DNA from: Chloroflexota bacterium | GTDB taxonomy: Bacteria; Chloroflexota; Anaerolineae; Anaerolineales; Anaerolineaceae | Length of the DNA stretch: 33,203 nt | Direction: 5' to 3' | Assembly (NCBI GenBank): GCA_012797815.1 | Contig: JAAZOK010000175.1 | Location: 1 to 33,203 of the forward strand | Translations under genes and position numbers: made by a program | Part shown: piece after piece, positions 9,063-16,890 of the stretch | Numbering within the stretch: the first letter of the stretch is position 1 | How the letters are laid out: the number at the start of each line of letters is the position of its first letter | Notes under the pieces: model-generated | The model's input: only the letters and a program-made list of their open reading frames with translations | The model's database searches: none | Told to the model about the DNA's origin: nothing

Positions 9063-9097
9063 AAAAACGCTCGAAAAAAATTCGAGCGTTTTTGTTT
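9063..9097. terminator. Bidirectional rho-independent terminator
   Basis: AAAAACGCTCGAA (9063-9075) pairs with TTCGAGCGTTTTT (9081-9093) around a 5-base A loop. T-runs exist in both directions: TTTTTGTTT on plus and a T6 on minus. It closes the importer operon on the plus strand and the long minus-strand operon ending at 9119. Confidence 0.92.
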
Positions 9098-9118
9098 AAT
9101 CAACATAGATATTGTATA

Positions 9119-9820
9119 TCAGAGCAAATTGACCCTGCCATAGGGATATGGCATATCCAGATGGGAAATATCGTTAAAGGCAGCCAATACCGGTATGCCC
9201 TTATAGAAATCAATGATGGTGAGAGAAGTGTTGAGCGCATTGTAATTCATATGCTGTTGAATCCCTCCGCCAAAATGCACTGCCATGTATCCTTTGATCA
9301 GTCCCATGTGAGTTACGGCACACACCACCTGCCCCGGATTATTCTCAAGTATCTCGGCAGTAAAACGGCGGATACGTGCTTCAAAGTCTTCAAAAAGCTC
9401 CGCACCGGGGATATAGAGATGGGGTCCGCTTTGAGAAGGATCCATGTTCATCCAGGTGATCATTTCATTATAGACCGCTTCATTTTCTTCTCTTACTTCT
9501 TCCATGGTATGGTCGGCGGCTATTCCAAAATAGTATTCTTTCAGATCATCGCGAAATTGGATATCAGCGAATCCCAATTCATCTGCAATAGCCCGGGCGG
9601 TCTGCTTTGTTCGCATGATAGGGCTGGAATAGATAGTTGAAACAGGGAAGCTCTTTAGTCGCCGGGCAACCCTGGCAGCCTGATCTTTTCCAATTTCATC
9701 CAGTGGATAATCTTTCATCGCGCCAATGCGTCCGGCTTTATTGGCGCTGGTGCGCCCGTGGCGCACTAAAATCAAGCGCGTCACATCTTTGGGACTGCTT
9801 TCAAACAGGTTCATATTCAT
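9119..9820 (-). CDS. Histidine phosphatase family protein (phosphoglycerate mutase-like)
   Basis: The 233-residue protein has the catalytic LILVRHGRTSAN motif (His21 as the phospho-acceptor) and the SSPIMRTKQTARAI segment. The second catalytic His lies in CAVTHMGLIKGY. This superfamily dephosphorylates small phosphorylated metabolites such as alpha-ribazole phosphate, sugar phosphates or phosphoglycerate. As the last gene of the PTS operon it could remove a phosphate from a pathway intermediate; that role is inferred. It starts four bases after the preceding gene's stop. ATG 9820 is used here, though the second in-frame ATG two codons later is also possible. Confidence 0.85.
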   Translation of the reverse strand: MNMNLFESSPKDVTRLILVRHGRTSANKAGRIGAMKDYPLDEIGKDQAARVARRLKSFPVSTIYSSPIMRTKQTARAIADELGFADIQFRDDLKEYYFGIAADHTMEEVREENEAVYNEMITWMNMDPSQSGPHLYIPGAELFEDFEARIRRFTAEILENNPGQVVCAVTHMGLIKGYMAVHFGGGIQQHMNYNALNTSLTIIDFYKGIPVLAAFNDISHLDMPYPYGRVNLL

Positions 9821-9824
9821 GATG

Positions 9825-10085
9825 CTAATCTTCCATGTATTCGATTGGTCCCGAAAGATTGCGGATACCGATTAATATCTCCAATATCTCTTCTTCCAAC
9901 AAGTCCGCCAGTTTTACAAGACGTTTTTGTTGAGAAAGGTAGAAATTGATGCGTGGTTCACTGGGATTCGCGTTCTTCTTCTCATTATCAATTCTGGACT
10001 GCATATCCTGATTCATATCATCGATAATTTGCAGCATCACATCTACATGTCCCATCAATTGATCCGTTCGTTTATCTACAGCCAT
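9825..10085 (-). CDS. Small helical protein of unknown function (86 aa)
   Basis: No family is recognised. The 86 residues are highly charged with heptad-like hydrophobic spacing (MLQIIDDMNQDM and LVKLADLLEEEILEILIGI), suggesting two amphipathic helices and a coiled-coil or helical hairpin. There is no signal peptide or Cys/His cluster. It has a good AAGGAG seven bases before the ATG and sits tightly between the GrdB-like gene (11-base gap) and the histidine phosphatase gene, so it is very likely expressed. It could be an assembly partner or small subunit of the GrdB-like protein, which is a guess from position only. Confidence 0.7.
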   Translation of the reverse strand: MAVDKRTDQLMGHVDVMLQIIDDMNQDMQSRIDNEKKNANPSEPRINFYLSQQKRLVKLADLLEEEILEILIGIRNLSGPIEYMED

Positions 10086-10096
10086 GGGAGTCTCCT

Positions 10097-10906
10097 TTAT
10101 TTGTCTATTCTTCCGTGCCAGCGATAAGGCAATTTCACGATGGTCCCCGGCTCGGTAATGGCAGGTACCAAATTCAACACATCCGTAATGATCTTTTTCT
10201 GCATTTCCAGATCATTCGCGGGTCCGGCAGAATAGCCATAAGGATACTTCAGATAAGCTGCCCGAGGCACATGGATCTGTTCGGTCAATTCCGGCTTGAG
10301 AGTAGTCGTGATGGTCGCCATCCCCTTGCCTTCAACGATATTCTGGATGATCCCCAGAGTTTGATGGCAAACTGCACAGCCGGGGGTAAAAATGACCACA
10401 TCCACTTTTTCGTCGGCTAATTTTTGGGCGACTTCCGAGGCATTGTGAGCAATGAGATCCTGTGGCATCGGCACAAACCCCATGAAACCATAAAAGGTGG
10501 AGGAGGTTGAACCGATCACCCCATCCTTGACCAATTCGCGCAAGGTCACAATAGGGAACATGCAGTTCGGATCTGAATCCGCATCACTGTGATCGTAGTG
10601 AGAATCAGACAGCATGAGATCCCTGGGGTCCGTATCTGCGGGGATCTCACGGTATGACCAATCGCCATCATCATCGACGATATCAAATGGTTTTTGAGAA
10701 CGCAGGTGCGTCCCACTGGATGAGACCAGGCCTACCTTCCATTCCGACATCGGTTTCTTTATTTCAGTCCAGTTTATGGTTTGATTGGGAGTATATTCAA
10801 AATTAGGATGCCATTTAAAGACACTCTCATACCAGCTCTGAAAACGTTGGCTGCGGCGTTCGCAGCTCGGACCTTCCTTTTCGAGTATTTCCATACCATT
10901 AATCAT
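10097..10906 (-). CDS. GrdB/PrdB-like reductase family protein, cysteine variant
   Basis: This 269-residue protein resembles the glycine/sarcosine/betaine/D-proline reductase selenoprotein B family. It has the N-terminal KVGLVSSSGTHLRSQKPFD, the SYREIPADTD and SDSHYDHSDAD segments, PIVTLRELVKDGVIGS, and FMGFVPMPQ. The redox motif is TPGCAVCHQT with Cys177 and Cys180. No in-frame TGA is needed, so this is a non-selenocysteine member. GrdB and PrdB cleave C-N bonds reductively through a selenol. Cys-type homologues are widespread, mostly without assigned substrates. AGAGGTG lies four bases before the ATG. No grdA, grdC or proprotein gene is present, which argues against a classical reductase complex. 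Confidence 0.8.
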   Translation of the reverse strand: MINGMEILEKEGPSCERRSQRFQSWYESVFKWHPNFEYTPNQTINWTEIKKPMSEWKVGLVSSSGTHLRSQKPFDIVDDDGDWSYREIPADTDPRDLMLSDSHYDHSDADSDPNCMFPIVTLRELVKDGVIGSTSSTFYGFMGFVPMPQDLIAHNASEVAQKLADEKVDVVIFTPGCAVCHQTLGIIQNIVEGKGMATITTTLKPELTEQIHVPRAAYLKYPYGYSAGPANDLEMQKKIITDVLNLVPAITEPGTIVKLPYRWHGRIDK

Positions 10907-10918
10907 TTTTCACCTCTT

Positions 10919-11941
10919 CTAATAAATTTTTCCATACTGCTGGAAAGCATCCAACTCCCAGCGCAGCGATTGCTCTGAGATACCCAGCACCTTCCCGTAG
11001 CGATATTCTACTCCGATCAATCCACCCCGCGGAGTGCACCATTTTTGAACGATCTCTTTCACCTCATTTTTGATACGCTGTTCATCACACGAGGGTAAGG
11101 TCTGTTGGACATCACAAGAAACTTCTAAACAAATTTTGCCCGATAACTTTTGTGCCACATCATCGATGCCAAGCAACAGAGGCTGGTGTACATTCAGAAT
11201 ATCCACACCCAATTCTATCAGATCGGGGAAAATAGCATTAATGCGTCCATCCGTATGAAAACGCAACAGCATGCCATTGGCGTGGATCGTATCGATCAGT
11301 TTCTGGTAACGCGGTTTGAATATCTCCCGCCACATCCTGGGGCTGATGAACATATTGGTCTGGGTCCCCCAATCATCGGTGGTATCAAAGCAATGGATGC
11401 GTCCCTTACCGAGCTGACCTGCCATTTCTACGATGCCGATCTGGTATGCAATGACTTTATCGATCAGTGCTTCCATTTTCTCCCGATCGAGAGCCAGGTC
11501 GCGCAGGGTTTCATTGAACCCATACAAAAAATGGAGACGTTCGAAAAGGCAGAAGGGGCTGTTAAGCTGCACAAACTTGCCTTTGGAAAGCTGCAAGGCA
11601 TCTTCGAGTCCATCGAAATGGTGCGGATCATATGGATCCGGAAAAGGGTAGGAGGAAACTTGATCGAGGTCATGGATCGGGGGATGCAACACCTGACCCA
11701 TATCCCCACTACCCTCTTCTTCCAGTGACTCCCACATACACCCCCACTCATCCAGTGAACCCGAAGCAGTACGGATCTTTTTATCCATACGGACATTCTT
11801 ATTATCAGAAGAGCGACAATTGAGAGGAGGTTGGACATACATGCGGAACACATCACTCACTCCCAGGCTATTAAAGCGCAATCCTATCCGCTGCGGAGAG
11901 TCAAATTGAATGTTGCGCATCATAATCTCATAACTGTCCAT
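10919..11941 (-). CDS. Uroporphyrinogen decarboxylase (URO-D) family protein, non-haem type
   Basis: The 340-residue protein matches the URO-D/MtaA superfamily by its DDWGTQTNMFISPRMWREIF block and the run KLIDTIHANG, FHTDG and LIELGVDILNVHQP. Members include haem-pathway decarboxylases and corrinoid- or CoM-dependent methyltransferases. The usual zinc motif of methyltransferase members (H-x-C) reads HTD here (His229, Asp231), so MtaA-type zinc thiolate chemistry is uncertain. It lies 12 bases upstream of the GrdB-like gene and after a phosphotriesterase-family gene, not with haem genes, so a catabolic role is likelier than tetrapyrrole synthesis. AGAGGA precedes the start. Confidence 0.8.
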   Translation of the reverse strand: MDSYEIMMRNIQFDSPQRIGLRFNSLGVSDVFRMYVQPPLNCRSSDNKNVRMDKKIRTASGSLDEWGCMWESLEEEGSGDMGQVLHPPIHDLDQVSSYPFPDPYDPHHFDGLEDALQLSKGKFVQLNSPFCLFERLHFLYGFNETLRDLALDREKMEALIDKVIAYQIGIVEMAGQLGKGRIHCFDTTDDWGTQTNMFISPRMWREIFKPRYQKLIDTIHANGMLLRFHTDGRINAIFPDLIELGVDILNVHQPLLLGIDDVAQKLSGKICLEVSCDVQQTLPSCDEQRIKNEVKEIVQKWCTPRGGLIGVEYRYGKVLGISEQSLRWELDAFQQYGKIY

Positions 11942-11971
11942 TAAATCCTCTAATAAACGGCTACAGCAAGG

Positions 11972-12895
11972 TTATTTTTGTATTGCAAACGCCTCAGCCG
12001 GATTTTTCGTTGTAAACATTTCCACTACCTCCGGATCGAACCCTGCATCCAGCAAGCGCGGGACAAATTTTTCCGGAATATACGTGAACCCAGGTCCACC
12101 ACCATAGCTTGTCCAGTATTTCCTTCTACCCATATCACAAGAAAGCATCATGCGGTTGGCAAAACCTTCTTTGACCAAACCTGACATAATTTCAATGATG
12201 TGAGCATCTGTACCATATTTTACCTTACTTGGACCATCATGAATGATATATGCACCAAGGTTCACAATTTTGCGGTGCAGGTAATAATCGGGGTTGATAT
12301 CCACATGGGCAACGATCATGCGGGATGGATCGAGACCCTGTGAGATCACATATTCAACCTGCTCTACACCCATGGTCCCCTGCTCGGTATGGGTAGAAAC
12401 AGGAGCGCCGGTTTCTTTGGAGGCAATCACTGCAGCGCGAAAAACCTTTTTCTCTAAATCTGAAATGAAGTTATAGCTGCTGCCGCCTTTGATGATGCCG
12501 GCTTTATGATCGGTGCCATCCATACCTTCTTCCACTTCGGAGATCATATAATCTGCCAATTCTTTCACAGACCATTCTTCGACCTCTTTGGGAAAATAAG
12601 CGCCTTTCAAATAACCGGTGGTAGCCAAAACATGAATGCCGGTTTTTTTGCTGGCATCCACCATCACAGGGACATTCCGTCCATAGTGTCGAGGAGACAT
12701 TTCAACAAAACTTTTCCCGCCAGCATTTTTATAGAGCGTCAACTCCTGTACGGGTTTGGTCACATCATCCACTAATAAATCGGGGTCTCCCTTGATGATG
12801 GAATTCGGAGGTCGCGTAATAAGATGTTCGTGGGTTAAGGTAAAGCCTATTTCCTTTACGTCGACATCCCCTAGAATAGTTCTAAATACTGCCAT
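11972..12895 (-). CDS. Phosphotriesterase-family metal hydrolase (COG1735), probable phosphorylated lactonase, copy 1
   Basis: This 307-residue amidohydrolase-superfamily enzyme carries a full binuclear metal site: THEH (His22, His24), the bridging Lys136 in GIIKGG, His169 in STHTEQGT, His197 in AHVDINPD, and Asp254 in LSCDMGR. COG1735 members beside PTS genes have been shown to open phosphorylated sugar lactones, so lactone hydrolysis is the best guess. It follows the PTS IIC gene after a 90-base gap with a hairpin. AAGGAAG precedes the ATG. It is a clear paralogue of the protein encoded at 15839-16804 but differs in many substrate-loop residues. Confidence 0.86.
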   Translation of the reverse strand: MAVFRTILGDVDVKEIGFTLTHEHLITRPPNSIIKGDPDLLVDDVTKPVQELTLYKNAGGKSFVEMSPRHYGRNVPVMVDASKKTGIHVLATTGYLKGAYFPKEVEEWSVKELADYMISEVEEGMDGTDHKAGIIKGGSSYNFISDLEKKVFRAAVIASKETGAPVSTHTEQGTMGVEQVEYVISQGLDPSRMIVAHVDINPDYYLHRKIVNLGAYIIHDGPSKVKYGTDAHIIEIMSGLVKEGFANRMMLSCDMGRRKYWTSYGGGPGFTYIPEKFVPRLLDAGFDPEVVEMFTTKNPAEAFAIQK

Positions 12896-12927
12896 TTTGA
12901 CTTCCTTTCAGATTCTTTTTTAATGAC

Positions 12928-12960
12928 GGAGAAGGGTAGAACAAGTTCTGACCCTTCTCC
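12928..12960 (-). repeat. Intra-operon hairpin between PTS IIC and phosphotriesterase genes
   Basis: GGAGAAGGGT (12928-12937) pairs with ACCCTTCTCC (12951-12960). The stem is extended by AGAAC/GTTCT around an AA loop with one bulged base. In the direction of transcription the stem is followed by GTCATTAAAAAAG, not a T-run. It therefore looks like an mRNA-stabilising or processing stem at the 3' end of the PTS part of the operon, not a terminator. Confidence 0.65.
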
Positions 12961-12985
12961 TCTTCTTACTTTCTACCTGTAAATG

Positions 12986-14266
12986 TTATTTAAAGAATAC
13001 TTTTAAAACGCTCAACAGTGCAGGCCAGTATGTGCAGTAGTCAATGTGTCCACCGGCAGCAATATTGAAGCCAACTACCTGAGAAAGCCATACTGCACCG
13101 AATACCTGGACGATACCAAGCAGGAATGTTGCAATGATGGTACCGCGGATGCCGCCGTATTTGCTGGCGAAAGCACCCAGGGTGCAGCCACCGAAGAAGA
13201 TCGGGATTACACTGGGGATAGTAATGTAGGCTGAGCCAAGAGCAATCTGTAACCCAACGCCAACAGCCATACCCAGCACGGTGAAGATCACGCCCAGCAA
13301 AGTTGCCTGGGGAGCATAGGTCCAGAAGACCGGGTTATCAACTGCAGGAACTGCACCAGGGACGACGATCTTTGCAAAACCCTGGAATGCAGGCAGTAAT
13401 TCTGCCAGGAACATACGTACGCCCAGCAGCAAAATGGTAACACCGACCGCGATATCGATACCTTGCATGAAAGAGAACAAGATGTAATTCTTTCCGCCGG
13501 TAAATTCAGCCGCAGCGGTTGGTCCTGATAATATCCCAATGAGGGTATACAGGAAAGCCATGATGACACTATAGGAGATTACAGAGTCTTTCATGATGCT
13601 CAGCCAGCCCGGGAATTCCAGTTTTTCGGTGTCGTTCTTGGGATCGCCGGTGATCTTTGCGATCATCATAGCAAACCAACCCACCACCGCCATATTGTGA
13701 CCGATGGTGATATTGTCGTCACCGACCAGTTTCTTCAGGGGTTTGATCATCAAAGCGGGGAACAACCACCAGTAGATCGCCAGCAGTACCACCGCGAACA
13801 AGACTGCGCGCCAGTCACTCCAGCCGGTCAAAGCAAAGACGAAGAAGGTCACCAGCACGGTATCCGTGAAAGCTACGTGCCCGGTCAAATATACAACCTT
13901 CAGGGGGGTGATGCGGGAAAGTAGCAGGTGCAGCAACCAAGCCAGCAAGAGAATCATACCGATCTGACCAGCCAGGGGCACATCTGCCATTCTTTCAAGA
14001 CCTTCACCTACACCGGTCCAGGGGTCAGCGATACGTCCTTCCAGACCAAAGCGTGCAACCAGCATGCTCAACATAGGTTTTGAAGCAGAAACCAGCAATC
14101 CCGTCCCAATTTGCAGCACGCGAACACCTACGATGGTCTTTAAAGTAGAAACAATAACAGCGGTGCCTTTTTTCTTGAGAAAGAGCATACCAAGAAGAAC
14201 GATGATGCCCAAGAAAATGGATGGTTCGCGTAGAACTTGATTAACAAAAAAATCTAAAAACTTCAT
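12986..14266 (-). CDS. PTS ascorbate-class (SgaT/UlaA) transporter subunit IIC, copy 1
   Basis: This 426-residue polytopic membrane protein belongs to the UlaA/SgaT IIC family. Its signs are the opening FLDFFVNQVLREPSIFLGIIV, the GVRVLQIGTGLLV and RIADPWTGVGEG segments, and GVRMFLAELLPAFQGFAKIVVPGAVPAVDNPVF. It moves a sugar-acid-like substrate while phosphorylating it with IIA and IIB, which are encoded just upstream. Length is a little below E. coli UlaA. GGAGG lies seven bases before the ATG. Known substrates of the class are ascorbate and a few related molecules; the actual substrate is unknown. A second IIC lies at 18279-19565. Confidence 0.92.
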   Translation of the reverse strand: MKFLDFFVNQVLREPSIFLGIIVLLGMLFLKKKGTAVIVSTLKTIVGVRVLQIGTGLLVSASKPMLSMLVARFGLEGRIADPWTGVGEGLERMADVPLAGQIGMILLLAWLLHLLLSRITPLKVVYLTGHVAFTDTVLVTFFVFALTGWSDWRAVLFAVVLLAIYWWLFPALMIKPLKKLVGDDNITIGHNMAVVGWFAMMIAKITGDPKNDTEKLEFPGWLSIMKDSVISYSVIMAFLYTLIGILSGPTAAAEFTGGKNYILFSFMQGIDIAVGVTILLLGVRMFLAELLPAFQGFAKIVVPGAVPAVDNPVFWTYAPQATLLGVIFTVLGMAVGVGLQIALGSAYITIPSVIPIFFGGCTLGAFASKYGGIRGTIIATFLLGIVQVFGAVWLSQVVGFNIAAGGHIDYCTYWPALLSVLKVFFK

Positions 14267-14331
14267 CGAAAATCCTCCGTTTTTATAAACTTATAAAGTG
14301 GGGGAGGCAACAGTAGATGCTTACCATCATT

Positions 14332-14649
14332 TCAATCAGGAATTTCCACTCCCAAATCAACCAAGAGTTTACGTACCTTATTCTTGATATCAGCTTGATT
14401 GAAAATACCGGTTACCGCCACATAAGATTTGGCATAGGGGTGTCCCTTGACCATTTCCTCATGGGCAGTGGTTGTAATAATCCCGTCGCACCTTTCTCCG
14501 CGATAACTGCCACTATCACATACCGATAAATCCACGTTCTCGACTCCCAATTCCTCAATCGCGTTATCTACATTTACCTTTAAAAGTTGGCTGCTTCCAG
14601 CACCGAAAGTACAGACGATAATTATTCTTAACCTTTTCGCATCAATCAT
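14332..14649 (-). CDS. PTS ascorbate-class subunit IIB (SgaB/UlaB-like)
   Basis: I choose ATG 14649 (105 residues, MIDAKRLR) because a GGAGG lies at a proper distance before it. That GGAGG would fall inside the coding sequence if the in-frame ATG at 14664 were used. The protein has the IIB phosphocysteine loop IVCTFGAGSSQLL (Cys13), which accepts phosphate from IIA and passes it to the substrate held by IIC. The rest is a compact Rossmann-like domain with ITTTAHEEM and a C-terminal helix. The order IIA-IIB-IIC in the direction of transcription is intact. Confidence 0.88.
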   Translation of the reverse strand: MIDAKRLRIIIVCTFGAGSSQLLKVNVDNAIEELGVENVDLSVCDSGSYRGERCDGIITTTAHEEMVKGHPYAKSYVAVTGIFNQADIKNKVRKLLVDLGVEIPD

Positions 14650-14725
14650 TTTTAACGCCTCCATTAATTTTATTAAAATTCAGTTTATCCTTTTTATCCT
14701 AATATTGATACCTCCTTTTTTTTTA

Positions 14726-15166
14726 TTAAGTCGAGAACAATGACAATATGGCTCGTTTTTCTTCAGCATTTCGTATAATTTCAAAATTTCCGGGCTGGTT
14801 CAACATGCCTGCCAGGTCACGCAACATTCCAATGTGGGATTCGGCATCCGGCGTTCCGAATGCTATCAATATGTCAATTGGATCAAAATCTTCATTCCCA
14901 AAATCTACTGGTTCATCAATGGTTATCAGAGAAATGCAAACTTCGTGCACCAATTCACTTGGCTGGGCATGCGCGAGCGCGAAACCATTCGCCAGCACCA
15001 TATAAGGACCAAAATCAAGCACAGCTTGCTGCATAGCTGCCACATATTCTTTTTCAATCAACTTCTTGGAAAGCAGGGGCGCAGCAGCAATCTCAATGGC
15101 ATCGCGCCAATCAGTAGCATGTTGTTTTAATTGGATGAAATCTGCGGTCAAATATTTTTCAAGCAT
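14726..15166 (-). CDS. PTS subunit IIA (mannitol/fructose/ascorbate type)
   Basis: The 146-residue protein has the IIA active-site signature FALAHAQPSELV, with His66 as the phosphohistidine. It also carries EYVAAMQQAVLDFGPYMVLANG before it and the DPIDILIAFGTPDAESHIGML core strand. It receives phosphate from HPr and passes it to IIB. Length is normal for UlaC-type stand-alone IIA. It starts 11 bases upstream of the preceding gene's end region with only a weak AGAGAA ribosome site, which suggests coupling to the aldolase gene. General PTS proteins (EI, HPr) are not in the window. Confidence 0.9.
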   Translation of the reverse strand: MLEKYLTADFIQLKQHATDWRDAIEIAAAPLLSKKLIEKEYVAAMQQAVLDFGPYMVLANGFALAHAQPSELVHEVCISLITIDEPVDFGNEDFDPIDILIAFGTPDAESHIGMLRDLAGMLNQPGNFEIIRNAEEKRAILSLFST

Positions 15167-15174
15167 ATGGTTCT

Positions 15175-15855
15175 CTAGTTAGGCGTCTGCCCATATCCTT
15201 TTTCAAATTCGCGACCCTGGCGGATAGTTTCTTCATCCAGAGGTCGTACATCCCCTAATGATTCGGAAATAGCCTGGATCTGCGCCACATTTTCTACCGT
15301 GCCCGCAACTGATAGTGCTTTGGAAAGATTCTTGCCAACTGCCAAGACACCATGTTGCTCCATCAATACCGCATTTTTTTGAGCCAGACCTGCTACTACC
15401 GCTTTCCCCAATTCTTCTGTACCGGGAAAAGCAAAAGGCGCCACATCGACACTGCCGCCCACTGAAATCACCAGACTCATGATAAGAGGCAAGATAGGTT
15501 TTGCCATAGAAGCATAAGCGGTCGCATAGGGGCTGTGGGTGTGAATGATGCCGCTCACATCAGGACGGGCATTATAAACCGCCAGATGAAAAACTCGATC
15601 AAGGGATGGCTTCCTTTTTCCATCCACGATATTTCCCTGCAAGTTCAACACAATCAGATCTTCCGGAGTGAGCTGTGAAAATTGCATTCCACTTGGAGTG
15701 ATAACAACCAACTCGTTATCAGCATAGTCACGCGCCGAAAGCGAACCTTTGCCAGGTCCGAAACTGGCCAGCGGACTCTTTTCAAAGTCGCACGCCACCT
15801 GCAGGAATTCTTCACAGAATTGTCTATTGATCATCTGCTTAAGCATCGAATGCAA
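15175..15855 (-). CDS. Class II aldolase/adducin family protein (4-epimerase or aldolase)
   Basis: The 226-residue protein has the zinc ligands of the family: His105 and His107 (IIHTHSPYA) and His168 (MEQHGVLAVG). The position of the catalytic Glu of fuculose-type aldolases is Asp86 (KPSLDRVFHLAVY). L-ribulose-5-phosphate 4-epimerases such as AraD and UlaF also have Asp there, so an epimerase-like role after ascorbate-type uptake is possible. That is inference from one residue. The start is uncertain: ATG 15855, 15846 and 15834 are in frame, none with a clear ribosome site. The first two overlap the upstream gene's end, suggesting translational coupling. Confidence 0.85.
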   Translation of the reverse strand: MHSMLKQMINRQFCEEFLQVACDFEKSPLASFGPGKGSLSARDYADNELVVITPSGMQFSQLTPEDLIVLNLQGNIVDGKRKPSLDRVFHLAVYNARPDVSGIIHTHSPYATAYASMAKPILPLIMSLVISVGGSVDVAPFAFPGTEELGKAVVAGLAQKNAVLMEQHGVLAVGKNLSKALSVAGTVENVAQIQAISESLGDVRPLDEETIRQGREFEKGYGQTPN

Positions 15856-16804
15856 GGATACGTCTTGGATTTTCTACCAAAATCTTCTGGATAACTTCTT
15901 CAGAGATACCCTCCATGCGCAAGCGCGGGATGAAGAATTCCATGATATAGGCATAGCCCGGTCCACCACCGTAACTCTTCAGGTAAGAGCGGCGCCCGCT
16001 ATCCCCGGCAAAGACGATCTGGTCTGCATGCCCTGCATCCAGGAGGGCTTTCAAACATGCCACCGTAACCGACTCGGCATGGTATTTAATACGTCCGGGG
16101 GTATCGAATTCCAGGTTGACACCCTGCTTGGCAAGATTGAGCAGCATGAAAGGATCAGGATTGCGATCGATATGCCCGATCACCACGCGCGAGAGATCCA
16201 ATCCCTCAGATTTAAAGATGTCCACCTGTGCCTGCCCCATGGTACCCTGCTGAGTGTGGGTGATCAATGCGAGCCCACTTTCTTTTTGGGCACGGGCTGC
16301 CGCACGGCACATCTTTTCTTCAGTGGAGGTTACCATCTGGTAACTGGTAGCGCACTTCAACACCCCGGCTTTGCCTTCACTGCGTTTGACAACCGGTCCG
16401 TTGTAGTCATTAATTTCGATCCCTTCATAAATATCTGCCAGCAATAATGGAACCATCTCTTCAATTGAGTAATCGTAGACCCAGTGAGTGGGTAAGTAGA
16501 ATTCGCTCTTGTGAAAACCAGTCGTAGCGATGATGGGAACTTCGGGCACCTTTTCTGCGATATAGCGATACTTGGTGATATTCCGCCCGCAGCCGATCGG
16601 TTGTGCATCCAACAATCCACCCCCACCATGATCGCGGAAATCTGCCAGTTCTTGGGCAGCTTTATCCGCATCATCCATCAAAAAATCCTTATCATGCAAC
16701 ACTTCCACCGTTCCGGCTTCACGGATGAGGTGCTCATGCATATTGGTCGGTCCTAATTGTTCGGGATTGATATCCCCCTGCACGGTGCGAATCTTCAAAG
16801 CCAT
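15839..16804 (-). CDS. Phosphotriesterase-family metal hydrolase (COG1735), probable phosphorylated lactonase, copy 2
   Basis: First gene of the ten-gene minus operon, 321 residues. Metal ligands are visible: MHEH (His23, His25), Lys150 in GVLKCATSY as the bridging residue, His183 in ITHTQQGT, His211 in IGHIDRNPD, and Asp268 in AGDSGR. The GG-rich PIGCGRN and SYGGGPGYAYI stretches are typical of the sugar-lactone-acting branch. It probably hydrolyses a phosphorylated lactone formed after PTS uptake. GGAGGAAGAGG directly precedes ATG 16804. A promoter and inverted repeat lie just upstream, facing the DeoR gene. Confidence 0.87.
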   Translation of the reverse strand: MALKIRTVQGDINPEQLGPTNMHEHLIREAGTVEVLHDKDFLMDDADKAAQELADFRDHGGGGLLDAQPIGCGRNITKYRYIAEKVPEVPIIATTGFHKSEFYLPTHWVYDYSIEEMVPLLLADIYEGIEINDYNGPVVKRSEGKAGVLKCATSYQMVTSTEEKMCRAAARAQKESGLALITHTQQGTMGQAQVDIFKSEGLDLSRVVIGHIDRNPDPFMLLNLAKQGVNLEFDTPGRIKYHAESVTVACLKALLDAGHADQIVFAGDSGRRSYLKSYGGGPGYAYIMEFFIPRLRMEGISEEVIQKILVENPRRILAFDA

Positions 16805-16829
16805 TCCTCTTCCTCCAAATAACCAGTAA

Positions 16830-16860
16830 GTAACATTTTGTAATACGTCAAAATATTACA
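16830..16860. promoter_or_regulatory. Inverted repeat over the start site of the PTS/lactonase operon, operator candidate
   Basis: GTAACATTTTG (16830-16840) and CAAAATATTAC (16849-16859) are 11-bp arms with one mismatch. A nested pair TGTAATA/TATTACA (16839-16845, 16854-16860) matches perfectly. The element covers the -10 and start site of the minus-strand promoter, where a repressor would block initiation. The DeoR-family protein encoded divergently is the obvious candidate. Confidence 0.6.
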
Positions 16861-16881
16861 ATATATGCATTTATTTGTCAA
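16853..16881 (-). promoter_or_regulatory. Sigma-70-type promoter of the minus-strand PTS/lactonase operon
   Basis: On the minus strand, consensus TTGACA (plus 16876-16881) is followed after 17 bases by TAATAT (plus 16853-16858). Transcription would begin near 16847, about 43 bases before ATG 16804. Confidence 0.65.
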
Positions 16882-16890
16882 TTTTTTGCT

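Noticed and set aside
10360-10390. Possible selenocysteine site in the GrdB-like gene
   Set aside because: The active-site region uses ordinary Cys codons and has no in-frame TGA.
14701-14725. AAAGGAGGTATC on the minus strand just after the IIA stop, with no gene behind it
   Set aside because: No ATG, GTG or TTG follows at usable spacing; probably a chance A/G-rich stretch or a relic.
15749-16447. 232-codon plus-strand open frame over the phosphotriesterase and aldolase genes
   Set aside because: It lies antisense to two genes with complete catalytic motifs, has no ribosome site and its translation resembles no family.
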